This document shows, piece by piece, positions 1 to 8,970 of a DNA stretch of 64,000 nucleotides; position 1 is the first letter of the stretch, and every line of letters begins with the position of its first letter. The notes under the pieces were generated by a model. That model saw only the letters and a program-made list of their open reading frames with translations. It was not told the DNA's origin and did not search any database. Position numbers and translations under genes: made by a program. Source of the DNA: Phormidesmis priestleyi ULC007 (lineage in GTDB: Bacteria; Cyanobacteriota; Cyanobacteriia; Leptolyngbyales; Leptolyngbyaceae); NCBI RefSeq assembly GCF_001895925.1, contig NZ_MPPI01000002.1, positions 216,095 through 280,094 of the forward strand, read 5' to 3'.

Positions 1-2
1 TA

Positions 3-158
3 GATAGTCGCTATGGTGACTTGAAGTTTCTCAAAGACAATTTGTGGGGCGAAAAGCTGTTGGCGGCAACCCAAAAGTTCTTGTCTGTGCCGAGAATTCA
101 GGCGACGATCGCTCAAGCCCAATCAGCCCCTCCCGTTCAGCCACAGCGACCTGAGTAA
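3..158 (+). CDS. 3' end of an unknown protein (partial)
   Basis: An open frame runs in from the left edge and ends at TAA 156-158, giving about 51 C-terminal residues. The visible part contains KFLKDNLWGEKLLAATQKF and then a Gln/Pro/Ala-rich tail. The NLWG pattern reminds me of the C-termini of cyanobacterial tetratricopeptide proteins, but no repeat is visible here, so no function is assigned. It lies 75 bp upstream of the next gene on the same strand. Confidence 0.5.
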   Translation, partial: DSRYGDLKFLKDNLWGEKLLAATQKFLSVPRIQATIAQAQSAPPVQPQRPE

Positions 159-233
159 TCGGCGAGGTCTTGAGTTGATCAGGGGTGTGCAGTAGACTTT
201 GTATCGAGTGAGTGGTTGAGTTCGGGTGTCATC

Positions 234-854
234 ATGCGATCGAGAGAAGCGTCTCACAATCATCAGCTTCACCACTCAAAGAAGAAAACTCGATCGAAAG
301 GGAAACGATTTCCCTGGATGTTGTTCATCTTGCCTTTAGTGGTTTGGTTTGGCTTCCGAGCCGTTCGTATCTATTTTGAGAAGCCTCAAGCAATTCTCGT
401 CTTAGGCGGTTCGACCGTGGCGTTGGAGCGTGAGAGGTTTACGGCGGAGTTTGCTCGTGAGCATCCTGGCTTGCCGATCTGGATTTCTTCAGGCAGCCCA
501 AGAGATTATACAGAACAGGTATTTTCAGAAGCGGGCGTTGATCTGCATCGACTCAATTTAGACTATCAAGCCGTAGATACGGTGACAAACTTCACGACGC
601 TAGTCGATGAGTTAAAGCAGCAAGGCGTTCAAAGCGTCTATTTGGTGACTTCTGACTATCACATGCGACGCGCTCAAATCATTGGCGAGATTGTGCTGGG
701 AAGTCGAGGAATTCATCTCAAACCCGTCTCAGTGCCTTCTGAGCAGCCTGAAGAACCCTTATCGAAGGCACTCCGAGACGGAGGTAGAGCAGTTCTCTGG
801 GTGACTACAGGGCATACGGGGGCAAGCTGGAGCCGACTGCATGGAGGGCGATAG
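234..854 (+). CDS. YdcF family (DUF218) membrane protein
   Basis: A protein of 206 residues. Residues about 27-45 form one hydrophobic segment (WMLFILPLVVWFGFRAV) after a basic N-terminus, so the enzyme-like domain is probably anchored in the membrane. The DUF218 fold follows, with the opening strand AILVLGGS, the middle element NTT-like TVTNFTTLVDEL, and the late motif YLVTSDYHMRRA that is diagnostic of the family. YdcF and SanA relatives are linked to envelope functions, but the substrate is unknown. I chose ATG 234; an in-frame TTG lies at 216. The protein stops soon after the core domain, normal for cyanobacterial members. Confidence 0.85.
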   Translation: MRSREASHNHQLHHSKKKTRSKGKRFPWMLFILPLVVWFGFRAVRIYFEKPQAILVLGGSTVALERERFTAEFAREHPGLPIWISSGSPRDYTEQVFSEAGVDLHRLNLDYQAVDTVTNFTTLVDELKQQGVQSVYLVTSDYHMRRAQIIGEIVLGSRGIHLKPVSVPSEQPEEPLSKALRDGGRAVLWVTTGHTGASWSRLHGGR

Positions 855-874
855 TTGGCAGAGAATCCTAAAGC

Positions 875-1171
875 TCAAGCTGCGATCGAGTCCTGCACCA
901 ATACATAAGGCTGAACAATCAAGGCATGAAATCGCTTGTCTTGATGCGCGTTCCAGTCAGTTTTTTGTTGCTCAGACGGCTTGTAAATCAGACCTTCAGC
1001 GATCCAATGTTGGACTGAGGCGGAGTGGTCATTGACGATCGCCATTCCCACATCGACTAAATTTAGTTGAGGAGCGACGACGATCACGGCATCTCGATCG
1101 ACGTGGGGAATCAGCCAATTCCATTCGGCTTCGTCTAGAGATTCGGTGAGTTCTGATCTTAAATCTGACAT
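875..1171 (-). CDS. DUF2288 domain protein
   Basis: A 98-residue protein. The whole length matches my recollection of DUF2288: an acidic N-terminal helix, then WNWLIPHVDRDAVIVV, LVDVGMAIV and the HWIAEGLIYKPS segment. These are small bacterial proteins of unknown function found widely in cyanobacteria and proteobacteria. No signal peptide or membrane segment is visible, so it is probably cytoplasmic. It converges with the YdcF-like gene, 20 bp apart, and is separated by 54 bp from plsC on the same strand, so it may be read through from the fab cluster only if no promoter or terminator intervenes the other way round. Confidence 0.75.
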   Translation of the reverse strand: MSDLRSELTESLDEAEWNWLIPHVDRDAVIVVAPQLNLVDVGMAIVNDHSASVQHWIAEGLIYKPSEQQKTDWNAHQDKRFHALIVQPYVLVQDSIAA

Positions 1172-1225
1172 TTCAAGAATCGTGATGAGAGACAGAATTT
1201 TACTCTAGCAATTCAAACTTCAACT

Positions 1226-1888
1226 CTAGCGTCCCAAGTCATGCAGGCTATTGATTTTTAGTGCACAGCGTTGAGTGATAGCTTCGAGTTCTGAGCGATC
1301 GCTCGATGCTGGGGGTGCAATCAGTTCCCCAATTCGCACCGTAACTGGAGCCGGGTGAGGAATAGCAGAGCCTTTGCGAAAGATGGTATGAGTTCCCCAG
1401 AGGCTGACGGGGAGTAGAGGCGATTGAGTCTTTGCCGCGATCCAAGCTGCGCCGAGTTTGGCATCTGCAATGCGTCCGTCAAGGGTGCGAGTGCCATCGA
1501 GAAACACGCCTGTTGCCCAACCTGACTCAATGGATGCGATCGCCGCTTTCATTGCACTGCGATCGGCAGATCCTCGCTTAACCGGGTAGGCTCCATAGGC
1601 TCGAATTGCCTGCTTCAGTACAGGAACCTGAAACAGTTCCTCTTTTGCCATATAGGCCACCGGACGACCCACACCGCACGAGAGCAAAAGCGGATCAAAA
1701 TCGCTGGCATGGTTGCTGACGACGAGCAAGCGTCCCTTTTGGGGCACATTCTCGGCTCCATAAATCCGTCCTCTAAAATAGGTGTGCAGCACCGGGCTGA
1801 CGATCGACCATTTGAACAGACGGTAAAGCAGCAGGCTGATCAACGGTTCTCGATCGGGAAATGGTTCTGAGTGAGAAGCGCGAGTCAT
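1226..1888 (-). CDS. plsC: 1-acyl-sn-glycerol-3-phosphate acyltransferase
   Basis: A 220-residue acyltransferase that adds the second acyl chain to lysophosphatidic acid at the membrane. The catalytic motif I is NHASDFD (His and Asp four residues apart) at about residue 58. The region that is usually FPEGTRS reads FLDGTRTLDG here, a conservative departure in motif III. Motif IV-like text PLLPVSLWGT follows. Its ATG overlaps the fabD stop in an ATGA (1885-1888), so the two are probably translationally coupled. It is the last gene of plsX-fabH-fabD-plsC, which supplies acyl chains and the phosphatidate they are built into. Confidence 0.93.
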   Translation of the reverse strand: MTRASHSEPFPDREPLISLLLYRLFKWSIVSPVLHTYFRGRIYGAENVPQKGRLLVVSNHASDFDPLLLSCGVGRPVAYMAKEELFQVPVLKQAIRAYGAYPVKRGSADRSAMKAAIASIESGWATGVFLDGTRTLDGRIADAKLGAAWIAAKTQSPLLPVSLWGTHTIFRKGSAIPHPAPVTVRIGELIAPPASSDRSELEAITQRCALKINSLHDLGR

Positions 1889-2766
1889 GAAGAGAGATCG
1901 GCAAACCTACCGATATTTTCTAGCATTAAATCAGGGCAGGTGCGCTTAATAATTCCAGTCAAGACTTTGCCAGGGCCCACTTCGACCACACGCTTAACGC
2001 CTTCTTGAGGCAGTTGCAGAGAAATTTCACGCCAGCGCACAGCGCCAGTCATCTGACGGTCTAGACGGTCTTTAAGCACTGCCGGATCGGTGCTAGGAGT
2101 CGGGTCAACATTTGAGAGGACTGGAACTTGAGCCGCCGCAAAAGGGACAGAATCTAAAACAGGTTTGAATTGAGTTGCCGCGTCTGCCATCAGAGGCGAG
2201 TGGAACGCCCCGCTGATATTAAGCCGAATCGATCGCTTAGACGTGACTTGAGTTAACACGGTTTCGACCGCCTCTGGAGTGCCAGAAATGACGACCTGAC
2301 CTGCATTATTGTCATTGGCCAACACCACACCGGAAGTTTTGGCGAGCACCCTTTCAAGCTGGGGACGATCGAAGCCCAACAACGCCGCCATCATGCCATC
2401 CGATGCGCTGTCCATCAATTCTGCGCGACGCTTGATCAGCCGCAACCCATCCTCAAAGCCAAACACACCCGCCGCATAAAGTGCGCTATATTCTCCCAGG
2501 CTGTGCCCTGCGACATAATCAGGGTGCTGCCCTTTCGCCTTCAGCAAGTCTACCAAAATGCTTTCCACAACATACAAGCAAGGCTGAGTGTAGAGCGTAT
2601 GAGAAACTTTGTCGTCTTGATTTTGGCAAACTTCAATCACTGACCAGCCAAGAATCGGTTCGGCTTGCTCAAATTTAGCCATCGCTTCTGGCAATTCAAG
2701 CAAATCCATTCCCATGCCGATCGCTTGAGACCCCTGTCCCGGAAACACCCATGCGGTCTTAGTCAT
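1885..2766 (-). CDS. fabD: Malonyl-CoA:ACP transacylase
   Basis: A 293-residue enzyme that moves malonyl from CoA to acyl carrier protein, giving the elongation substrate of type II fatty-acid synthesis. Seen motifs are the N-terminal VFPGQGSQ, the nucleophile motif GHSLGEYSA, and GAFHSPLM with the catalytic His. The chosen start is ATG 2766 (MTKTAWVFPGQG); an upstream extension to 2799 runs into the fabH stop region and lacks homology. Length is that of the family. The gap to fabH is 7 bp and it overlaps plsC by 4 bp, so it is clearly operonic. Confidence 0.96.
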   Translation of the reverse strand: MTKTAWVFPGQGSQAIGMGMDLLELPEAMAKFEQAEPILGWSVIEVCQNQDDKVSHTLYTQPCLYVVESILVDLLKAKGQHPDYVAGHSLGEYSALYAAGVFGFEDGLRLIKRRAELMDSASDGMMAALLGFDRPQLERVLAKTSGVVLANDNNAGQVVISGTPEAVETVLTQVTSKRSIRLNISGAFHSPLMADAATQFKPVLDSVPFAAAQVPVLSNVDPTPSTDPAVLKDRLDRQMTGAVRWREISLQLPQEGVKRVVEVGPGKVLTGIIKRTCPDLMLENIGRFADLSS

Positions 2767-2773
2767 AATCCTG

Positions 2774-3769
2774 CTATCCCCACTGAAAGATGGCTGCACC
2801 CCACGTCAACCCGGCTCCAAAGCCAGAAGTGACGATCGTATCGCCCGGTTTAATTTTGCCTTGTCGAACGGCTTCATCTAACGCTAAAGGAATCGACGCG
2901 GCGGACGTATTGCCGTATTTTGCCAGATTGCTGATCACTTTTTCGGGAGGAATTTTGAGCCGATCGGCAACCGAGTCGAGAATGCGCTGATTTGCCTGAT
3001 GCAGCAAGAGCCAGTCAATTTCCGCAACGGTTAAATTTGCCCGAAATAGAGCTTTTTCTATCACTTCAGGCACCTTCTTGACTGCAAAGCGATAAACTTC
3101 TTGACCATTCATCGTAATCGGGTGAAAGGTGCCTTGATTAATTGTCACACCTGCCAGCAGTTCTTTTGGCTGAGAGTGATAGGACAAATTGAGACAGTTG
3201 TTTTGCGTGCCGTCACTGCGGAGTTCAAATCCTAAAAGCCGATCGTGCTGACTTGCCTGCATCACCACCGCCCCGGCTCCATCCCCAAATAACACACAAG
3301 TGCGGCGATCAGACCAATCGAGCCAGCGAGATAACACATCGGCTCCGATCAACAGCACATTTCTATAAACGCCCGTGCGAATGAACTGCGCTGCCGTGAC
3401 CATGCCAAATACAAAGCCAGAACAAGCGGCAGTCAAATCGAAGGCAACCGCTCTAGATGCGCCCAATTGCGCTTGAATTTGACTGGCACTACCAAACAGA
3501 TCATCGGCGGTCGAAGTTGCCAAGATGATCAAATCGAGATCGGTCGGAGCGATGCCCGCCATCTCGATCGCATCCTTCGCCGCCGCGACTCCCAATTTTG
3601 TGAGTGAGCATCCCGGCTCTGCTAATCGGCGCTCACGGATGCCTGTGCGAGATGCAATCCATTCGTCAGACGTTTCGACAACTCGACTCAGCTCAACATT
3701 ATTGAGGGCAACGGTCGGAGTCGATGAGCCGCTCCCCGTGATTGCAATCCCTACCCCTGACTGTTCCAA
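2774..3769 (-). CDS. fabH: 3-oxoacyl-ACP synthase III (KASIII)
   Basis: A 331-residue condensing enzyme that starts fatty-acid synthesis from acetyl-CoA and malonyl-ACP. The catalytic triad is visible as Cys in DLTAACSGF, His in LLHQANQ, and Asn in KYGNTSAAS. ETSDEWIASRTGI near the N-terminus is typical. The long upstream frame overlaps plsX and is not homologous. I place the start at TTG 3769, which has a GGAGAAGG ribosome site five bases upstream and gives MEQSGVGIAITGSG, the length expected. A GTG-like alternative would be only a few codons further in. It lies 43 bp after plsX. Confidence 0.94.
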   Translation of the reverse strand: MEQSGVGIAITGSGSSTPTVALNNVELSRVVETSDEWIASRTGIRERRLAEPGCSLTKLGVAAAKDAIEMAGIAPTDLDLIILATSTADDLFGSASQIQAQLGASRAVAFDLTAACSGFVFGMVTAAQFIRTGVYRNVLLIGADVLSRWLDWSDRRTCVLFGDGAGAVVMQASQHDRLLGFELRSDGTQNNCLNLSYHSQPKELLAGVTINQGTFHPITMNGQEVYRFAVKKVPEVIEKALFRANLTVAEIDWLLLHQANQRILDSVADRLKIPPEKVISNLAKYGNTSAASIPLALDEAVRQGKIKPGDTIVTSGFGAGLTWGAAIFQWG

Positions 3770-3812
3770 GATTCCTTCTCCATCATTACCGGGTCTTAGA
3801 TTGGTGGTGCGC

Positions 3813-4829
3813 CTAGCTCTCTGCCAAACGGCTGGTGACCGCGATGCGATCGAGGACTTCATTGTCGATCGCGTCTTTTGCCAACCGTGCCGCGTTGAAG
3901 ATCGTCGGCGCTTGAGAACTGCCGTGACTGATGATGCAGATTCCGGCCACCCCCAGCAGCAGGCCGCCACCATGTTCAGCGTGATCCATTCGCTGTTTAA
4001 TCCGCTTCAGATTGGGACGCAGAAACGAAACGCCTACCTTGCCGTGTAAGCCACGGGGCAACTCTTGCCGCAAGATTTGTAGGGCAACTTCTCCGACGGC
4101 TTCGGCAAACTTTAGCAGCACGTTCCCCGCAAAGCCATCACAGACGATGACATCAAAATGACCCGACAACACATCTCGTCCTTCGGCGTTGCCAATAAAA
4201 GGAATGTTGGGGTTTTCTTCGAGAAGCTGATGGGTTTGAATCGCCAACTCGTTGCCCTTGTTGGGTTCTTCGCCGATGTTCAACAACCCTACTTTGGGTT
4301 CTGCGACTCCCAGCACGTATTGAGAATAGATGCTGCCCATTAAGGCGAACTGCTCTAGAAACTTTGGGCGACAGTCTACGTTTGCGCCAACATCGAGAAT
4401 CAAGACAGGTTTGCCTGCAATCATGGTTGGCAAAACAGCCCCGATCGCAGGACGGTCAATTCCTGGCAATCTGCCCAACCGCAGCAGAGCCGCCGCCATC
4501 GCTGCCCCAGAGTGACCTGCCGAAACCACGGCATCTGCCCGCTTTTTTTTAACCAAATCCATTGCCACGTTGATCGAGGCTTTGGGCTTGCGGCGTAGAG
4601 CTATCAGCGGCTCCTCAGACATCTCGATCGCGCCTTCTGACGGCACAATCTCTAGCGATGAGGATTGAGTGTGCTGTTTTAAGGAGGCTTCGATTTGCTG
4701 AGGGTCACCCACCAGCAACACATCTACCCCTAGTTCTTCTTGCGCCCTGAGTGCGCCCGCCACAATTTCAGCAGGGGCGTTGTCTCCCCCCATCGCATCA
4801 ATTGCAATTCGTACCCGCGTCGATCTCAT
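3813..4829 (-). CDS. plsX: Phosphate acyltransferase PlsX
   Basis: A 338-residue enzyme that converts acyl-ACP to acyl-phosphate, the donor for the first acylation of glycerol 3-phosphate. The start IAIDAMGGDNAPAEIV and the later DVGANVDCRPKFLEQFA and CDGFAGNVLLK segments are diagnostic. ATG 4829 is the first of the frame. It heads plsX-fabH-fabD-plsC, an order common in cyanobacteria. The cluster is divergent from the DUF2079 gene, leaving about 170 bp for its promoter. Confidence 0.96.
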   Translation of the reverse strand: MRSTRVRIAIDAMGGDNAPAEIVAGALRAQEELGVDVLLVGDPQQIEASLKQHTQSSSLEIVPSEGAIEMSEEPLIALRRKPKASINVAMDLVKKKRADAVVSAGHSGAAMAAALLRLGRLPGIDRPAIGAVLPTMIAGKPVLILDVGANVDCRPKFLEQFALMGSIYSQYVLGVAEPKVGLLNIGEEPNKGNELAIQTHQLLEENPNIPFIGNAEGRDVLSGHFDVIVCDGFAGNVLLKFAEAVGEVALQILRQELPRGLHGKVGVSFLRPNLKRIKQRMDHAEHGGGLLLGVAGICIISHGSSQAPTIFNAARLAKDAIDNEVLDRIAVTSRLAES

Positions 4830-5001
4830 TGGCTCAGTTTATAAAAACCTCATAAATTCTATCAGATGGCATTCCCACCGGGAAAAATTCCCAAAGGCTG
4901 ATAGTATCTATCATTCTCTCGCAACGGGGAGCGATCGCTGCAAGAAATTACTAGAGCCAGATGGTGCGACAGCTTTTAACTGGCTGTGTTCAGGTAAATT
5001 G

Positions 5002-6495
5002 ATGAAGACTGTGCAGAAACTTAACTTGTCTCTCCCGATCGCTCCATTTTCTCAACTCATGCAAACTCAGAAAGTCCAAGCTTGGCAAAAATATCTGGAT
5101 CGCACCTACCTTCAGAAAATTGTGCCTCCAGCGATCGCGCGAATAGTTGCCATCAACAGCCTGATCTTTTTTGTGTGCAGTAGCGTCCGCCATTTGCTGT
5201 TTCAATCCACCGCTCTAGATTTGGGATATTTTGACCAGGCAATTTATCTGATTAGTCAGGGAATCACGCCGATCGTGTCTTTTTGGGGCTATCACTTCAT
5301 GGGCGGTCACGCAGATTGGATTCTGTATGGGGTCGCCGTGTTCTACAAGCTCTATCCCAGTGTGTATTGGCTGTTTGCGATTCAGGCGATTTCTCTGAGC
5401 ATGGGTGCTTTACCTATCTGGCACCTGGCACGACAAGCGGGATTGAATGCGTCACAGGCAAACACGATCGCCCTCTCTTATCTTCTTTACCCCTTACTGT
5501 TCAACCTTAATCTGTTTGATTTTCATCCAGAAGTCATCGCTTTACCGTTAATTCTCACCGCAGTTTTAGCAGCAAGAGCCGATCGCGTGGGCTGGTTTAC
5601 TTTCTGTATTGTGTTGATTTTGGGCTGTCGAGATGCTTTGTCGCTAACCGTTGCAGCGATGGGTTTTTGGCTTTTGGTATTCGAGAAAAAGCGACAGTGT
5701 GGCACGATCGCGATTCTGCTAGGCGGTATCTGGTTTGCGATCGCCACCCAGCTTGTGATTCCCTATTTTCGTCCCGGTGGAGTCGAGTCAGTGGCGCGAT
5801 ACGGATATCTGGGAACTTCTTTGGCGGAGGTTGTGAAGAATCTTTTTCTCAAGCCTTGGTTAATTTTGGAAAAGTTGTTCTCGATCGACACCCTATTCTA
5901 CGTATTTTTACTAGTAATCCCGATCGCCTGGGGGCTTTCACTGCGATCGCTTACGCCCCTAGTTGCAGCACTACCTACTTTTGTCATCAACATTCTGTCA
6001 GAGTCAGAATCTCAGCGCAACTTGGTGCACCAATACTCACTGCCTGCTCTACCATTTTTGGTGCTGTCTGTGATCTCGGCAATGGCAGCCGGCAAAGGGT
6101 GGATCAAAAATTCACGAACCATAATCCTCTGGTCGCTGATGGCATTTCTGGCGTTGGCAAAGTACGGTTTTTTTTGGGAGAAGTATCTCGATCGTCTCGA
6201 TACCTGGCAAGCGACGCGAGAGGCGATCGCCCAAGTGCATTCAAAAGGTGCCGTTCTCACCACCAGCTACATCGCTCCTCATCTCACCCATCGTCCGTTT
6301 TTGGAGTACACAAATCTGGTTGCGCCACCTACGACTCTCAATCAGTTTGACTACGTGTTGCTCAATCTCCGTCATCCTGGGTGGGCAAGTAGCCTAGAGC
6401 TTGCGAATCAGGTTTTTCAGTTAGCCCAAAAGACTCCCCAGTTTCAGCTTCAATACGAGCATGACCAGGTTTATTTGTTTGTTAAGAAAGACTAA
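5002..6495 (+). CDS. DUF2079 multi-spanning membrane protein
   Basis: A protein of about 497 residues with many hydrophobic segments throughout. DUF2079 marks are ALDLGYFDQAIYLI near the N-terminus and WGYHFMGGHADWILY, followed by LLYPLLFNLNLFDFHPEV. The family resembles glycosyltransferase-C-type membrane enzymes, with a conserved FDFHPE motif on the loop after an early helix, but no reaction is proven. The C-terminal 80 residues are soluble and may be an extracytoplasmic domain. ATG 5002 is preferred; an open frame extends upstream to 4780 into plsX and looks non-coding. ATG 5059 is also possible. Confidence 0.85.
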   Translation: MKTVQKLNLSLPIAPFSQLMQTQKVQAWQKYLDRTYLQKIVPPAIARIVAINSLIFFVCSSVRHLLFQSTALDLGYFDQAIYLISQGITPIVSFWGYHFMGGHADWILYGVAVFYKLYPSVYWLFAIQAISLSMGALPIWHLARQAGLNASQANTIALSYLLYPLLFNLNLFDFHPEVIALPLILTAVLAARADRVGWFTFCIVLILGCRDALSLTVAAMGFWLLVFEKKRQCGTIAILLGGIWFAIATQLVIPYFRPGGVESVARYGYLGTSLAEVVKNLFLKPWLILEKLFSIDTLFYVFLLVIPIAWGLSLRSLTPLVAALPTFVINILSESESQRNLVHQYSLPALPFLVLSVISAMAAGKGWIKNSRTIILWSLMAFLALAKYGFFWEKYLDRLDTWQATREAIAQVHSKGAVLTTSYIAPHLTHRPFLEYTNLVAPPTTLNQFDYVLLNLRHPGWASSLELANQVFQLAQKTPQFQLQYEHDQVYLFVKKD

Positions 6496-6522
6496 GGAGT
6501 TCGTGACTTCTCTGTTGCTTCT

Positions 6523-8532
6523 TCATCCCACTGCTTGAGTGACCACTTCCTGGAATTGGATGATGTCTTGACGCGGATCGACGTGGCTGACTTTGAGATC
6601 GAGGCGATCGCCAGGTTCGATCGATCGGCTAAACCGAATCGGCAACTCCAACCCTAAATCTTCTAACAAGATGAGTCCAAGGTTTTCGTGTTCACGTAGC
6701 CAGCGCAGCATTAGAGCTTGCCAGACCTCAGACGAGTTGCGACGCAGAAACTCTAAGCCCCAATAGCGATTGGTTTGACGCTCGACAAGAGAGGCTTCCT
6801 GCACCGTACTGGCAATAGTAAGCATCAAATCTTTCACTTCGTCCGGGGAGAATGGCAGCGTTGCACCTCGCAAATGCGCTTTGATCTGAAAGTGCGTCAG
6901 CAAATCGCTATAGCGGCGAATTGGAGAGGTGACTTGAGTGTAGGTGTCTAGCCCCAAACTGGCATGACGAGCAGGGGTGATGCTCAACTCACTACGAGGC
7001 ATGCAGCGGCGAATCGCACAGGAGCGCACAGGGCCCGCCGGAAGTTGCAGCAGTTCACCTTCAGGAGGCAATTCGGGCTGCGGTTGAGCGCGGAAAGGCA
7101 CTGGCAAGCCGTGCTTTTGACCATAGCGTGCAGCCACCTCTCCTGCCAAAATCATCATTTCAGCCACGAGTTGCCGAGAAACGGAATCTTCCAGGACGTA
7201 GACCACAACCTCGCCGTCGCCGTTGACCTTGATGGACGATTCGGGCATGTGAATGCTAATCGCTCCCTGAGACTGTCGCCACTGCTCACGGCGTTTTGCC
7301 CAACGCGCGATCGTTTCCAATTCTGACTCTGCCTGAACGCCCCATTGCAGCATCTCGTCTACATCGTCGTAGGTGAGGCGGTAAGTGGCTTTGATCAAGC
7401 TGGTGTGAATGCTAAAATCTTGTACGCCGCCCGATTCGTCTAAAACGACCCCAAAGCTGAGGGCACAGCAGACTTCGCCTTGATTTAAGCTCATCGGCCC
7501 GGTTGCTAACTCAGACGGAAACATCGGAATCATTCCCGTCGGCAGATAGATAGTGGTGGTTCGACGACGAGCCTCTAAATCTAAGTCATCACCAGGGATG
7601 AGCCAGCGAGTCGGGTCAGCAATGTGAATCCAGAGGCGCTGCTGACCATCTGGCAGAATTTCTAGACTCAAGCCGTCATCGATTTCACGGGTGCTTTCAT
7701 CGTCGATCGTATAAACCTTTAAGTGAGTCAGGTCTAACCGATCGGCGTTTGAGTCAGCAGGCGGAAACTCCAAGCGGTGGTGCAACACTTCCAAAACCTT
7801 TGTAGAAAAGTGAGTAGGGATCTGGCTGCGCCGCAGGGACAGATTCTCGTGAGGACTCCACAAACCCAGATCGATCAGCAGTTGAAAAGCGGATTGAGGA
7901 GTTTCCTGCCGTTTAAGAGCGCCCAAGGTTTCAAGGGCAGGCGTGCGATGAGTTGCCTCATCTCCCAAGGTCGCAAATCGCTCAATGGCATCGAGGCGAA
8001 CTCGATCGCTGGGTTGCCACTCGACGGCTTCACCCTTTAAGGCTTGCTGAAGGCGCTCTAGATAGCTCTCCCAGTCGCGTTGCCGTTGAGCTTCCATCTC
8101 AATCTGGTGCTTGAGTTCGGCAACTTGGTTAGCAGGTCGAGGTTCGTAGCGATCGCCCTTCTGCTTAAAGTAAATCTTATCGTCTGAAAGTAAGCAGTAC
8201 GCCGCATAACACAAGAGCGCGGTCTTCTCTGAGAACAGCAACATCGCCATTTCGATCGGCGCAGTGCTCTCGCCAGTTTCGCTCAAGATCTCCCAGGCAA
8301 CTTCTAAACTTGATGGATCAAGATAGGGTTGAATCTCCTGCAAAAACTTGGGAATGTCGGCAGACTTATAAGTTTCGTCAGCAATTTCGTAAGTGACTTG
8401 TCGAGGATGAAGGGTGTGAGCTTGCCCACGATCGTCGGTCACAATCCAATGTTTTTTGCCTTCTGGACGTTCGGCAACGGCAAGACGGCGATCGCTATTG
8501 AGGCGAAATTCAACTAGGGTTCCCTTCTCCAT
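6523..8532 (-). CDS. RNase II/R family exoribonuclease
   Basis: A 669-residue 3'-to-5' exoribonuclease. The first 60 residues look like a small RNA-binding barrel (KGTLVEFRLNSDRRLAVAE). The RNB catalytic domain begins near residue 260 with DLTHLKVYTIDDESTREIDD, and includes HIADPTRWLIPGDDLD; the clustered aspartates bind Mg. SPIRRYSDLLTHFQ is the usual late motif. ATG 8532 was chosen over the longer frame because homology starts there. It follows rpmG and rpsR on the same strand (110 bp after rpsR), a neighbourhood conserved in cyanobacteria, suggesting a role with ribosome synthesis or mRNA decay. It is a homologue of the shorter cyanobacterial RNase II-type proteins, not of the Zam protein specifically. 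Confidence 0.92.
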   Translation of the reverse strand: MEKGTLVEFRLNSDRRLAVAERPEGKKHWIVTDDRGQAHTLHPRQVTYEIADETYKSADIPKFLQEIQPYLDPSSLEVAWEILSETGESTAPIEMAMLLFSEKTALLCYAAYCLLSDDKIYFKQKGDRYEPRPANQVAELKHQIEMEAQRQRDWESYLERLQQALKGEAVEWQPSDRVRLDAIERFATLGDEATHRTPALETLGALKRQETPQSAFQLLIDLGLWSPHENLSLRRSQIPTHFSTKVLEVLHHRLEFPPADSNADRLDLTHLKVYTIDDESTREIDDGLSLEILPDGQQRLWIHIADPTRWLIPGDDLDLEARRRTTTIYLPTGMIPMFPSELATGPMSLNQGEVCCALSFGVVLDESGGVQDFSIHTSLIKATYRLTYDDVDEMLQWGVQAESELETIARWAKRREQWRQSQGAISIHMPESSIKVNGDGEVVVYVLEDSVSRQLVAEMMILAGEVAARYGQKHGLPVPFRAQPQPELPPEGELLQLPAGPVRSCAIRRCMPRSELSITPARHASLGLDTYTQVTSPIRRYSDLLTHFQIKAHLRGATLPFSPDEVKDLMLTIASTVQEASLVERQTNRYWGLEFLRRNSSEVWQALMLRWLREHENLGLILLEDLGLELPIRFSRSIEPGDRLDLKVSHVDPRQDIIQFQEVVTQAVG

Positions 8533-8642
8533 TGAGGTCAGTGCAATTAAGGGTGTTAAGGACAGCAAATGAGAGCCGGGGAGTGGTGCCTGATATCTAG
8601 CAGCAAAACGCGCTCACACTCTACACCTTAACACCCCGCAGA

Positions 8643-8858
8643 TTAACCTTCTTGGCTGATGAAGGGCAACAGCGCCATGATTCTAGCGCGCTTAATGGCA
8701 ACGGTCAGATGACGCTGCTGTTTAGCGGTGAGTCCTGTGATCCGACGGGGAAGAATTTTGCCTCGCTCGGTGATAAATTTCCGCAACAAATCGACATCTT
8801 TATAATCGATCGGTTCTTCAGGCTTGAGAGGCGAGACGCGACGACGGTAATAGCTCAT
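8643..8858 (-). CDS. rpsR: Ribosomal protein bS18
   Basis: A 71-residue small-subunit protein. [31 protein letters not shown] is continuous with known S18, ending in the [10 protein letters not shown] segment that packs against S6 and rRNA. Length is normal. It lies 110 bp after rpmG with a heptamer repeat and a hairpin between them. Confidence 0.97.
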   Translation of the reverse strand: MSYYRRRVSPLKPEEPIDYKDVDLLRKFITERGKILPRRITGLTAKQQRHLTVAIKRARIMALLPFISQEG

Positions 8859-8873
8859 GGTGATTCCTTGGTG

Positions 8874-8894
8874 AGTGGTCAGTGGTCAGTAGTC
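8874..8894 (+). repeat. Tandem heptamer repeat (STRR) in rpmG-rpsR spacer
   Basis: Three consecutive 7-bp units, AGTGGTC AGTGGTC AGTAGTC, lie just upstream of the rpsR start. Short tandem heptamers of this kind are common in cyanobacterial intergenic DNA and have no known single function. Confidence 0.85.
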
Positions 8895-8947
8895 GGGCTG
8901 AGAGACTACGGGCAAGAAGTTACCAGCTTATTGCTGACAGCCGATAT

Positions 8948-8970
8948 AACTAGTTAACGATCTACTAGTT
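8948..8970 (-). promoter_or_regulatory. Hairpin overlapping the rpmG stop
   Basis: AACTAGT and ACTAGTT form a perfect 7-bp inverted repeat around a 9-base loop. The right arm overlaps the rpmG stop codon (8969-8971). There is no T-run, so it is more likely a processing or attenuation hairpin than a full terminator. Confidence 0.4.

Noticed and set aside
3525..4049. 174-residue plus-strand frame antisense to plsX and fabH
   Set aside because: A shadow of two strongly conserved genes on the other strand.
5667..6350. 227-residue frame inside the DUF2079 gene
   Set aside because: Second frame of a conserved membrane protein; composition typical of a shadow.
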